Positions 1 to 5,996 of a DNA stretch of 5,996 nucleotides are shown piece by piece. The notes beneath the pieces were generated by a model. It did not search any database, was not told the origin of the DNA, and saw nothing but the letters and a program-made list of their open reading frames with translations. Source of the DNA: Candidatus Fischerbacteria bacterium RBG_13_37_8 (GTDB taxonomy: Bacteria > Acidobacteriota > HRBIN11 > MFGW01); assembly GCA_001780385.1 (NCBI GenBank), contig MFGW01000175.1:1662-7657 (forward strand), in the 5' to 3' direction. Positions within the stretch are counted from its first letter, which is position 1, and each line of letters begins with the position of its first letter. A program made the position numbers and the translations under genes.

Positions 1-14
1 TGCTGCTTCACCAG

Positions 15-56
15 TGAGGCGATCGTTGCTGAAAAGCACATCGCCTCATTTTCTTT
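15..56 (+). terminator. Intrinsic terminator of an off-window plus-strand gene
   Basis: The 9-bp arms TGAGGCGAT (15-23) and ATCGCCTCA (40-48) are perfectly complementary. Inside them lies a second short stem, TGCT/AGCA (27-30 with 35-38), closed by a GAAA tetraloop. The stem is followed on the plus strand by a T-rich tract, TTTTCTTTT (about 49-57), as in a rho-independent terminator. On the minus strand the stem is not followed by a T run, so it should mainly serve a gene entering from the left. One plus-strand frame reaches a TGA at 15-17, immediately at the stem, which would suit the end of that gene. It faces the minus-strand protease gene ending at 103, implying a convergent arrangement. 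The gene being terminated is not visible. Confidence 0.7.
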
Positions 57-102
57 TCCCCAAAATACTGACTCTGACTCCTTAGAAAGTATCATTTAGA
101 CT

Positions 103-1419
103 CTATTTTCGTGGCTGAGCAACTAGCCTATCATATTCAAATTGAATAATTCCATTCATAGAATCGATAACAATCTTTCCATCCTGTCCAACATCACTGC
201 CAAACACACCATCAATACTGATAAACAAGGAACGATTTACAGGACGCGTTCCGATGTTTTGGAAATATAACTGGTAGTTATTAAGAATCAAGGTCAAATC
301 TGGAATTATTTTCGACAGTATTTTATTATATCCTCCGATAGAAAGTATTTTGCTTCTTTGACCTCTAATTGATGCAGGTTTTATCTTCCATAAAATATTC
401 TCTGTTATGAATGTTCTGATTGCTCCAGTATCAAGGCCAAAAAGTAGAGGAAGTCCTTGGGGTGTTTGCACTTTAATTATTGGATTGCCTAACCAGAAAA
501 AATTGCGTTCAATATTATCTTTATATTCTGGCTTTTTAATAATCGCATGCTTATTTCTATAATCAATTTCAATTTTCATTTTATTAAGAGCATTCCAACC
601 AATCAGGCCGTCAATACTTATAGTTCTTGCTGGACGTGACACCTTGAATCGCATATCTTTCCTGTTGATAATAATAGTGGGATGATTCTTAATCAGCAAT
701 TCTCCTATTTCAAGTTTTTCAATAACTGCAGGTGATATTGGGATGCTTGCTCCGGTTCCTGTTTCTGCTTTCGTAACTTTGACTCCAAGTTCTTCTACTC
801 CACAATCTTTTGCCACTGCTGTTGCAATAGTAGTAATAGAAGTTCCTGTGTCTATCCAAAATTTCTTCTTCTTGCCATTAATTTTAACTTCTATTACGGG
901 TATACCTGCTGTACTTATTTCGATAGGAATGACTACTGGATCTACAGGATATAAATATATTTCAGGTTCTAAACTGGCAAATGAAGAAAATAATTCCCGG
1001 CTCCCTGTTTTATTTTCACCATTTTGTGAAAAACGGTACAGTTCCATAAGTGATTGCCAATCAGATTGTAAAAACAAAACATTTACCAATAACTCATAGG
1101 AGTATTTCTTGATTTGTAAATCTCTGGATTCATGCAATAGTTCATTGAATATCTGTCCTGCTCCGGAATAATCTGCATTTAAAATTAATTTCACCCCATT
1201 CGCAAAATTTTCTTGATCTTTTGTTAATGTATCCTGTTTAAGATGGGAAAAAGCTAAATTTTGAATTGCCTGCCAATAGTTGCTGTATTCAATCCGTTGA
1301 TTCTCGCTATCAACCTTCTTTTTATTCAGAGGAGTTATTGAAAGATCCTTTGATACAAATCCACATGCTTGCATAATGATAAATAGACACATCAATATAC
1401 ATACATTATATTTTCTCAT
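103..1419 (-). CDS. Two-lobed retropepsin-like aspartic protease lipoprotein
   Basis: The 438-residue product looks like an exported aspartic protease. The N-terminus is a short basic start, a hydrophobic stretch and a lipobox-like MQAC ending at Cys19, so it is probably a lipoprotein; Gln at the -2 position is unusual. Residues about 60-145 are helical and TPR-like. Two aspartic protease lobes follow. Lobe 1 (about 158-295) has the catalytic-type FWIDTGTS with Asp190 and the paired hydrophobic-Gly motif DGLIGWNAL. Lobe 2 (about 310-430) has FGLDTGA with Asp330 and DGVFGSDV. Both Asp-Thr-Gly motifs are intact, so one chain could form a complete pepsin-like active site, whereas single-domain retropepsins must dimerise. 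The family resembles the bacterial Asp_protease_2 / gag-pol-type proteases. The ATG at 1419 is preceded by only a weak purine-rich stretch (AAGAAA), so translation may be modest. The start is supported by the signal sequence directly after it. Substrate is unknown. It lies 180 nt beyond the lyase gene, so co-transcription is possible but unproven. Confidence 0.85.
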   Translation of the reverse strand: MRKYNVCILMCLFIIMQACGFVSKDLSITPLNKKKVDSENQRIEYSNYWQAIQNLAFSHLKQDTLTKDQENFANGVKLILNADYSGAGQIFNELLHESRDLQIKKYSYELLVNVLFLQSDWQSLMELYRFSQNGENKTGSRELFSSFASLEPEIYLYPVDPVVIPIEISTAGIPVIEVKINGKKKKFWIDTGTSITTIATAVAKDCGVEELGVKVTKAETGTGASIPISPAVIEKLEIGELLIKNHPTIIINRKDMRFKVSRPARTISIDGLIGWNALNKMKIEIDYRNKHAIIKKPEYKDNIERNFFWLGNPIIKVQTPQGLPLLFGLDTGAIRTFITENILWKIKPASIRGQRSKILSIGGYNKILSKIIPDLTLILNNYQLYFQNIGTRPVNRSLFISIDGVFGSDVGQDGKIVIDSMNGIIQFEYDRLVAQPRK

Positions 1420-1570
1420 TACTATTTTCTTATGTCCAACAAAAATAAAAAATTGCTGTCGCTTTCTTCGTTATATATTTAGACGCTCTGAGAAGCTTCT
1501 TGTTTTGTGGATACAATACTTTTCTTCACTTTCTGGATAACATACTCTGACACCCTATCCATTTAAGTGA

Positions 1571-1584
1571 TGTTCTATAGAACA
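1571..1584. promoter_or_regulatory. 14-bp perfect palindrome, possible operator
   Basis: TGTTCTATAGAACA is a perfect 14-bp inverted repeat. It lies 16 bases past the lyase stop codon and about 150 bases upstream of the protease start, in the only long intergenic gap between the two genes. As RNA it could form just a 5-bp stem with a TATA loop and no T tract follows, so it is a poor terminator. A dimeric regulator's operator is the more natural reading, but no regulator is identified and the site could be chance in AT-rich DNA. No convincing promoter pair was found in the gap; a TATATA near 1474-1479 lacks a good -35 element. Confidence 0.3.
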
Positions 1585-1599
1585 ATATTTGGTCAGCGA

Positions 1600-3126
1600 T
1601 TAATAAGTTTTAAGTTCTCCTATTGTTTCTTCGACCGCATGGAGAATATCTCTGTTTTTTACTGTTTCCATCATTACATTATGATCTGGAAACAAAGGTC
1701 TGTCTTCATCTAAATGTTTTACTATCTTCCTCACAGCGGAATGTGCTGCTTTTGTACCAATGCCAAAATTATAATTCCGAAAGTCGAGGGCTTGCGCAGC
1801 AGCGATAAATTCGATACCGAGAATTCCATAGGCATTTTCAAGAATTTGTTTCGTTTTCAATGCTGTATTCATTCCCATGCTCACAAAATCTTCCTGGTCA
1901 GCAGCAGCAGGAATAGATTGGATTGAAGCAGGCATGGAAAGTATTCTCTGTTCCACAATCAACATATCGGATGTATACTGACTGAGCATTAATCCAGAAA
2001 ACATCCCGGCACCTTTCGTCAAAAATTCAGGAAGACCTACGCTTAATGCAGGATGCAGTAGACGATTCATTCGTCGTTCTGCCAGCACACATACCATTGC
2101 TATGCAGGCACCAAGCATATCCAGTGGCACGGAAATTGGCGAACCCTGGAAATTAGCTCCTGTTAATACAACCCCGTCATCAGGAATAAAGATAGGATTA
2201 TCTCCTACTCCGTTTAGTTCAATCTCAAGCTGGCTTCTCGTCCAGCGTAATTGATCTCGCGCTGCTCCAATTACTTGTGGCGTTGAACGCATACTGTAGG
2301 CATCCTGTACTTTCACTTTCACTTTCCCCAGCAAATCAGAACCTTCTATAATTTTTCGTATATTTTCAGCAGATGTGATGGCACCCTGAAATCCTCTCAG
2401 TCTATGTAAACGAATATCGTACGGTTTCATATTCGCCATCAACGCTTCTAACGTCATTGCTGCCGCTATTTCTGCCTGTTTCAGGAAGCGCTCTATCTCG
2501 TATACCTGTAAGCAGGCTATAGCACAAGTCAGGTTGCTTCCATTTATTATTGCCAGCCCATCCCTTGCCCGTAATCCTGGAATAGAAATACCTGCACGCT
2601 CCATGGCAATACTTCCCAATAAACGCTCCCCCTGATAAAATGCTTCACCTTCCCCTAACATCAATAATGCGATTTGACTCATCGGTGATAAATCACCACA
2701 AGCACCTACACTCCCCTTCTGACATACCACTGGAATTACACCCCTGTTCAGCATTTCAAGAAGTGTCATAGTAATTTCCGGTCGACATGCAGAATACCCC
2801 TTCGCATGTACATTTATCCGCCCCAGCATAGCCGCTCTTACTTCCGGAATAGGAACCGGCGGCCCTATGCCGGCAGAATGATTATAAATCAAAAACTTCT
2901 GAAATTGCTTAACCTGCTCATCTGTCAATACAATTTCTGACAATTCCCCTATTCCTGTATTTACTCCATACATAATCTCTTTTTGTTCAATCTTCTGCTC
3001 AATGAATTTTCTACATCTTTTAATCCTTTCCAATGCTTCGGCATGAAGTTCGATTTTTTCACTGCAACATGCTACTTGATAAATATCTTCAATTTGCAGA
3101 CCAGTCCCGCTAATTGCTATACTCAT
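1600..3126 (-). CDS. MIO-type aromatic amino acid ammonia-lyase (HutH family) with an Ala-Cys-Gly triad
   Basis: The 508-residue product is full length for the histidine ammonia-lyase family (P. putida HutH is about 510). Such enzymes remove ammonia from histidine, phenylalanine or tyrosine non-oxidatively, using a 4-methylideneimidazol-5-one group made by cyclisation of an Ala-Ser-Gly triad. Here the motif reads GSVGACGDLSP, with Cys143 where Ser is normal. Other catalytic positions are present: Tyr53 in YGVNTG, Asn195 in NGSN, Tyr277 and Arg280 in AYSMR, Phe326 in GANFQG, Glu412 in QEDFVSM. The substrate-selectivity pair is Asn82-His83 (Ser-His in classical HutH). QED and His83 favour a histidine-type enzyme, but NFQGSPI resembles phenylalanine lyases, so the substrate is uncertain and an aminomutase is not excluded. 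I chose the ATG at 3126 because AGGAGG sits just upstream; the TTG at 3156 would run directly against the upstream stop and precede the ribosome site. No signal peptide, so cytoplasmic. It follows the VWFA gene by 30 nt, probably in one operon; no hutU, hutI or hutG is visible. Confidence 0.93.
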   Translation of the reverse strand: MSIAISGTGLQIEDIYQVACCSEKIELHAEALERIKRCRKFIEQKIEQKEIMYGVNTGIGELSEIVLTDEQVKQFQKFLIYNHSAGIGPPVPIPEVRAAMLGRINVHAKGYSACRPEITMTLLEMLNRGVIPVVCQKGSVGACGDLSPMSQIALLMLGEGEAFYQGERLLGSIAMERAGISIPGLRARDGLAIINGSNLTCAIACLQVYEIERFLKQAEIAAAMTLEALMANMKPYDIRLHRLRGFQGAITSAENIRKIIEGSDLLGKVKVKVQDAYSMRSTPQVIGAARDQLRWTRSQLEIELNGVGDNPIFIPDDGVVLTGANFQGSPISVPLDMLGACIAMVCVLAERRMNRLLHPALSVGLPEFLTKGAGMFSGLMLSQYTSDMLIVEQRILSMPASIQSIPAAADQEDFVSMGMNTALKTKQILENAYGILGIEFIAAAQALDFRNYNFGIGTKAAHSAVRKIVKHLDEDRPLFPDHNVMMETVKNRDILHAVEETIGELKTY

Positions 3127-3130
3127 ACTA

Positions 3131-3136
3131 CCTCCT
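3131..3136 (-). promoter_or_regulatory. Ribosome binding site of the lyase gene
   Basis: On the minus strand the sequence reads AGGAGG, followed by TAGT and the ATG at 3126-3124. This is a full consensus site with a rather short 4-nt spacer. It lies in the 30-nt gap after the VWFA stop codon and fixes the start at 3126, excluding the TTG ten codons upstream. It also argues that the lyase is translated independently on a shared transcript. Confidence 0.85.
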
Positions 3137-3156
3137 GAAATTCCCGATAGGGTCAA

Positions 3157-4902
3157 TTACTTTATGGTTTTTTCAAACTGTACAAAACTGGCATTTTGAT
3201 TATACGTATCCCTTACTGCTAAAGAGAAAAGATAGGAGTCGGGCTGCACTTTCATTTCAACTACATAGGGATAATTGCTCTCCAACGCTACTTTATAATC
3301 TTGTTCTGGAATTCTTATATCATGAACCATTTTATAGCAGGGAGATACGTTATCTTTCGAATCCTTTATTGATGAAAATACTTCTATTTGACCCTGATAT
3401 TCGTTTCCTTTTTGAATTAGAGTAACATTCTTTAAAGGAATGAATATTTTTATAGAAACTGGTATTTGCTTATCATCTGAAATCCTGAATTCATCAAAAA
3501 ATACCTGTGCACTTATCTTAAGAGGATTTACATTAGTACGGAAAAACAGACGTGACATCACTGTGTCCTCTATCTTTTCTTCATCTGATAACAGCTTGTA
3601 ATTGCGACGTACTCGCACGTTGTAGTCCTGCTTAATTCCTTTGATTTCGACCTTTATGGAACGAGTTTTATTATTATCTTTGTTTGGTGAACTAAATCCA
3701 AGTGAATAATAATTCTGGAGACTTTTTTCTATCTTTTTAAGACCTGTTTCAATGTTATTAGCATTAACTATTGCCAGGCCGCCTGTATCATCTGCCATTA
3801 AAGTAAGCCCTGAATTCTGAAATCTTGATTGACTGCGCATCACACCAAAACCTTTTGAATATAAATTAAATTGCGTTCTTTGATCAGCCGTTGTCATTGT
3901 TGTATCCAAACCCATTGCATTTATTGTATATATTGCAATATTATGAGCATTGCAGCGTGTAGTAATTTCTTTAAATAATCTTGTTTCATCATAATCCATT
4001 GCGCGGGATAGAGCATTACCTTGTGGATACGCTTGATCAACATAGGTAAAAAGTTCTTCAGCAGGATTTGTTGGGAGCCCGTCGCTCATATAGACCAAGA
4101 TCTTTCTTCCCGGAATACCGCTCAAATAATTTACCAGGCTATCAAGTGATTTCAATGAATGTAACAGATCATTCTCAGCATATTGCACATAGTTTCTTGC
4201 AAGATCTAATGAACGCTCATAGTTTTCAGACTTATCAAAATCATCAGCATTTTCAATTATTCTATTTATATCTTCCTTCAAATCTTCCCTTGATTTTAAT
4301 TTTAGCATCATATCACTACTTTGCTGAGATACTTCCTTAGCTGCTTGAAGAATTTTTGAAGAATCCGTAGTAAAACCCTGTACTACTTTTAATTCCCTAT
4401 CCAGGGAAATTACCATTCCTTCATTAACACTGGAAGTAAAGTTATTTTTTATAAAATTTTCAAGCTTTTTTATTACCCATGTTTTATTAAGTGGATGAAT
4501 TTGAAGACCATCAAAATAGAAAATGATCCGGTTTTTCACATCTTCGGTGGGCTCCTCAAGAGGTTTTTCCGTCATTTTCAATGTCCCAGTTTCTTTATCA
4601 GGAACGGATAAATATACATCAAGTCCTTTTACTTCATAAAAATTCTTGAGTTTCTGAAGCTTGCCATCTTCATAAATTTCAAAATGCTCTGGTCTTAGAC
4701 CTGTAATCGGCTCACCAAATTTGTCAGTCACCATAATGTCAATATTAGTAATGACAACTTCTATTTTAACATATGGTTTTGGTAGAGTTGACTCTTGATT
4801 TTGCTCCTTTTTCGCAGCTTCTTGTGAATTGAGTAGAAGATTGAAAAACAAAAATAATGAAAATACCAATACCAGGGCAATCTTTTTTCTTGTAATATTC
4901 AT
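3157..4902 (-). CDS. Secreted VWFA-related (acidobacterial-type) domain protein
   Basis: The 581-residue product starts with a signal peptide: Lys/Arg-rich start, then the hydrophobic core IALVLVFSLFLFFNLLL up to about residue 26. Residues about 43-92 form the beta-rich segment typical of the family, with VTDKFGEPITGL and FEIYEDGK. A von Willebrand A-like fold follows (about 125-385): strand IIFYFDG with Asp131 at the first metal-site position, a charged helical stretch (about 185-255), GRKILVYMSDGLP with Asp274, NIAIYTINAMGLD, and DDTGG at 371-375. YYSLGF (398-403) and VRVRRNY (429-435) match the usual end of the domain. The metal site is degenerate: FDGLQIH replaces the DxSxS motif. Residues 436-581 are beta-rich and end in an Ig-like segment (SYLFSLAVRD). 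The family is abundant in Acidobacteriota and Aminicenantes; its role is largely unknown, presumably binding or adhesion outside the inner membrane. The ATG at 4902 is preferred over the upstream TTG at 4956 because it has a ribosome site and signal peptide, and the upstream codon overlaps the predicted -10 element. Confidence 0.9.
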   Translation of the reverse strand: MNITRKKIALVLVFSLFLFFNLLLNSQEAAKKEQNQESTLPKPYVKIEVVITNIDIMVTDKFGEPITGLRPEHFEIYEDGKLQKLKNFYEVKGLDVYLSVPDKETGTLKMTEKPLEEPTEDVKNRIIFYFDGLQIHPLNKTWVIKKLENFIKNNFTSSVNEGMVISLDRELKVVQGFTTDSSKILQAAKEVSQQSSDMMLKLKSREDLKEDINRIIENADDFDKSENYERSLDLARNYVQYAENDLLHSLKSLDSLVNYLSGIPGRKILVYMSDGLPTNPAEELFTYVDQAYPQGNALSRAMDYDETRLFKEITTRCNAHNIAIYTINAMGLDTTMTTADQRTQFNLYSKGFGVMRSQSRFQNSGLTLMADDTGGLAIVNANNIETGLKKIEKSLQNYYSLGFSSPNKDNNKTRSIKVEIKGIKQDYNVRVRRNYKLLSDEEKIEDTVMSRLFFRTNVNPLKISAQVFFDEFRISDDKQIPVSIKIFIPLKNVTLIQKGNEYQGQIEVFSSIKDSKDNVSPCYKMVHDIRIPEQDYKVALESNYPYVVEMKVQPDSYLFSLAVRDTYNQNASFVQFEKTIK

Positions 4903-4910
4903 AATCTTTA

Positions 4911-4916
4911 CCTCAC
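4911..4916 (-). promoter_or_regulatory. Ribosome binding site of the VWFA gene
   Basis: GTGAGG on the minus strand lies 8 nt upstream of the ATG at 4902-4900. The spacing is ideal and the signal peptide begins exactly at this ATG, so the site decides the start: the 18 extra upstream codons are probably untranslated leader. Confidence 0.75.
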
Positions 4917-4955
4917 TACTAAAATGCTCAGGAAATATTCCAAAAGCTTTTATCA

Positions 4956-4984
4956 ATAATACCTTATTTGATTGTAAATTTCAA
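4956..4984 (-). promoter_or_regulatory. Sigma70-like promoter of the VWFA-lyase unit
   Basis: On the minus strand TTGAAA (4984-4979) and TATTAT (4961-4956) are separated by exactly 17 nt. Each hexamer matches the TTGACA/TATAAT consensus at five of six positions. Transcription would start near 4949, giving a leader of about 47 nt before the ATG at 4902. The position fits well: just downstream of the receptor gene's terminator and just upstream of the VWFA gene. AT-rich DNA throws up such matches by chance, and promoter rules in this phylum are little tested, so the call rests on spacing plus context. Confidence 0.6.
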
Positions 4985-5084
4985 TTTGTTAAAAATCCAT
5001 TAGAAACAAAAGCACATTTTTTGGTCATTCTTCCATGGCATAAATGTAGAGAAATCATTGCAAGCATTTTGTTATTTTCTCAAT

Positions 5085-5121
5085 AAAAAAGGGCTAGCAT
5101 CCGCAAGGACGCTAGCCCTTT
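5085..5121 (-). terminator. Intrinsic terminator of the TonB-dependent receptor gene
   Basis: Read on the minus strand, the transcript forms a continuous stem about 15 bp long. AAAGGGCTAGC (5121-5111) pairs with the arm at 5098-5088, extended by a G-U wobble (5110 with 5099) and three more base pairs, around a 4-nt UUGC loop. The stem runs straight into a T-rich tract (TTTTTTATTG, 5090-5081). It begins 17 nt after the receptor stop codon at 5138. On the plus strand the same position is an A-C mismatch, so the hairpin is better paired for minus-strand transcripts. It separates the receptor gene from the VWFA-lyase unit. Confidence 0.92.
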
Positions 5122-5137
5122 AATGTTTTTCTTGAAA

Positions 5138-5996
5138 TTAGAAATTAAATCGAGCGCCAGCAAAGAATCTCAAAGGCATCAGTAACTGTGTAATTTCCTG
5201 GTAATCAAAGGTACCATCATTACGTGCATACATAACGTCAATTTTAGCCTGATTGTTCGTCAGATTGTAAATGTCAAGGAAAAGACCAAGATTCATTCTC
5301 TCTGCGATTTTTAACCCGTAGTTGAATTTCAAGTCGATCTGGTAGTAGGAAGGTGTAGTAAGCTGACCAGTTTGTGCAAAATCAGTCCATGCATCATTAA
5401 GTGGCCAGTTAAGGTAAATGTTGTAAATACCGGGATAGAAGTTATAGGATTCGGTATATTTAATACCGTTATTCCAGTAGAAGAGGGCACCTATGTCAAG
5501 TCCAATGCTGGTTTTGTAGGTACCGAACACTTTGATTTTGTGATTGATAGTTCCCGGTGTAGGTCCTTCCATCCATGGCGTTCTCGGATCGAGTTCGACA
5601 AGGTCACCTTGCAGGTCTGCATTATTATCAGACTGGCTGTTTCCTGTTCCCTTCTTGTAAGAATACTGGACTGTGACACTATGACCCTGAGTGAATCTTT
5701 TGGAAGCTTCAAGGTCAATACCAAAGTAATCTCTCTTTGCACCGATCAAGTTAGAAAGGAAGTAGTTAGCTTGTCCTGGAGGTCCAGAAGCCGGATAACC
5801 AAAATCTTCCCATCCCAGTGCATACTGACCCCAAATTGGATCACCGAAGAGACCTGTGTAAAGTCCCATATCATAGTCTTCAATGATATTGCTATCCTGA
5901 CGATAATATACCTGGGAACCAAAGACAAGTCCTTTGCCTAAGTCATTTTCATAAGTTACTGAAAATTCTTTTGCGAGACCATCTTTGGTATTGGGT
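5138..5996 (-). CDS. TonB-dependent receptor, Oar-like, C-terminal part (5' end outside the window)
   Basis: The frame is open from the window edge to a TAA at 5138-5140, giving 285 visible codons. An internal ATG at 5869 is not the true start: the frame continues upstream with beta-barrel-like sequence (EFSVTYENDLGKGLVFGS). The visible part is a run of amphipathic, aromatic-rich beta strands, such as SVTVQYSYKKGTGNS, HKIKVFGTYKTSIGL and MNLGLFLDIYNLTNN. The latter is the family's typical 'D..NL.N' strand near the end. The protein ends in FFAGARFNF, a terminal aromatic as expected of a beta-signal recognised by the outer-membrane assembly machinery. This pattern fits the barrel end of Oar-like receptors with an N-terminal carboxypeptidase-regulatory domain, common in Acidobacteriota and relatives; the plug and N-terminal domains lie outside the window. 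It would sit in the outer membrane and import a TonB-energised substrate that cannot be guessed here. It has its own terminator, so it is transcribed separately from the next gene. Confidence 0.85.
   Translation of the reverse strand, partial: PNTKDGLAKEFSVTYENDLGKGLVFGSQVYYRQDSNIIEDYDMGLYTGLFGDPIWGQYALGWEDFGYPASGPPGQANYFLSNLIGAKRDYFGIDLEASKRFTQGHSVTVQYSYKKGTGNSQSDNNADLQGDLVELDPRTPWMEGPTPGTINHKIKVFGTYKTSIGLDIGALFYWNNGIKYTESYNFYPGIYNIYLNWPLNDAWTDFAQTGQLTTPSYYQIDLKFNYGLKIAERMNLGLFLDIYNLTNNQAKIDVMYARNDGTFDYQEITQLLMPLRFFAGARFNF

Noticed and set aside
68..81. Tandem CTGACT hexamers near the end of the protease gene
   Set aside because: Only two copies; expected by chance and with no flanking structure.
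1..99. Plus-strand frame open from the window edge to a TAG at 97-99
   Set aside because: It runs straight through the strong hairpin and T tract at 15-56. A competing frame stops at 15-17 just where the terminator begins, which is a more natural gene end.
743..1099. Plus-strand open frame of 118 codons opposite the aspartic protease
   Set aside because: It lies over the first conserved Asp-Thr-Gly lobe and the end of the helical region of the minus-strand gene; its product shows no recognisable domain.
1491..1500. AGAAGCTTCT palindrome considered as a terminator or operator
   Set aside because: At 10 bp it is short for AT-rich DNA and, read on the minus strand, has no T tract after it; too weak to call.
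3127..3156. TTG start for the lyase, ten codons upstream
   Set aside because: It would start directly against the VWFA stop codon, add residues with no family match and ignore the AGGAGG placed just before the ATG at 3126.
4903..4956. TTG start for the VWFA protein, 18 codons upstream
   Set aside because: The codon falls within the predicted -10 element and would put 18 extra residues ahead of a normal signal peptide; the ATG at 4902 has its own ribosome site.
5372..5941. Plus-strand open frame of 189 codons opposite the TonB-dependent receptor
   Set aside because: The minus strand has clear outer-membrane barrel sequence to the very C-terminus. The plus-strand product shows no recognisable domain and has the composition of an antisense shadow.

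Overview
The window reads as four protein-coding genes, all on the minus strand, from an AT-rich Gram-negative bacterium. A C-terminal TonB-dependent (Oar-like) outer-membrane receptor fragment, a secreted 'VWFA-related acidobacterial domain' protein and a two-lobed retropepsin-like lipoprotein together point to the Acidobacteriota / Candidatus Aminicenantes neighbourhood. That placement is inferred from remembered family distribution; the window has no rRNA or other phylogenetic marker.

Layout, in the direction of transcription (right to left). (1) Positions 5996-5138: the last 285 codons of a TonB-dependent receptor, open to the window edge and closed by a very good intrinsic terminator at 5085-5121. 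(2) A sigma70-like promoter (TTGAAA, 17-nt spacer, TATTAT; 4984-4956) drives the secreted VWFA-related protein (4902-3157). (3) Thirty bases later, behind a consensus AGGAGG, comes an MIO-type aromatic amino acid ammonia-lyase of the HutH family (3126-1600), probably on the same transcript. (4) After a 180-nt gap holding a 14-bp perfect palindrome comes a lipoprotein with a TPR-like N-terminal part and two retropepsin-like aspartic protease lobes (1419-103). The left edge carries a plus-strand intrinsic terminator (15-56) that probably ends a convergent gene lying outside the window.

The most notable point is in the lyase. The triad that cyclises to the MIO prosthetic group, normally Ala-Ser-Gly, is Ala-Cys-Gly here (Cys143, the same number as Ser143 of Pseudomonas putida HutH). 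The rest of the catalytic set looks intact, while several substrate-pocket positions mix histidine-lyase and phenylalanine-lyase features. The gene stands outside any visible histidine-utilisation operon and is paired with an envelope protein gene, so histidine catabolism should not be assumed. Three of the four products are exported or envelope proteins; the lyase has no signal peptide and should be cytoplasmic. I see no mobile element, CRISPR array, tRNA or rRNA. The longer plus-strand frames lie opposite real genes and look like shadows.
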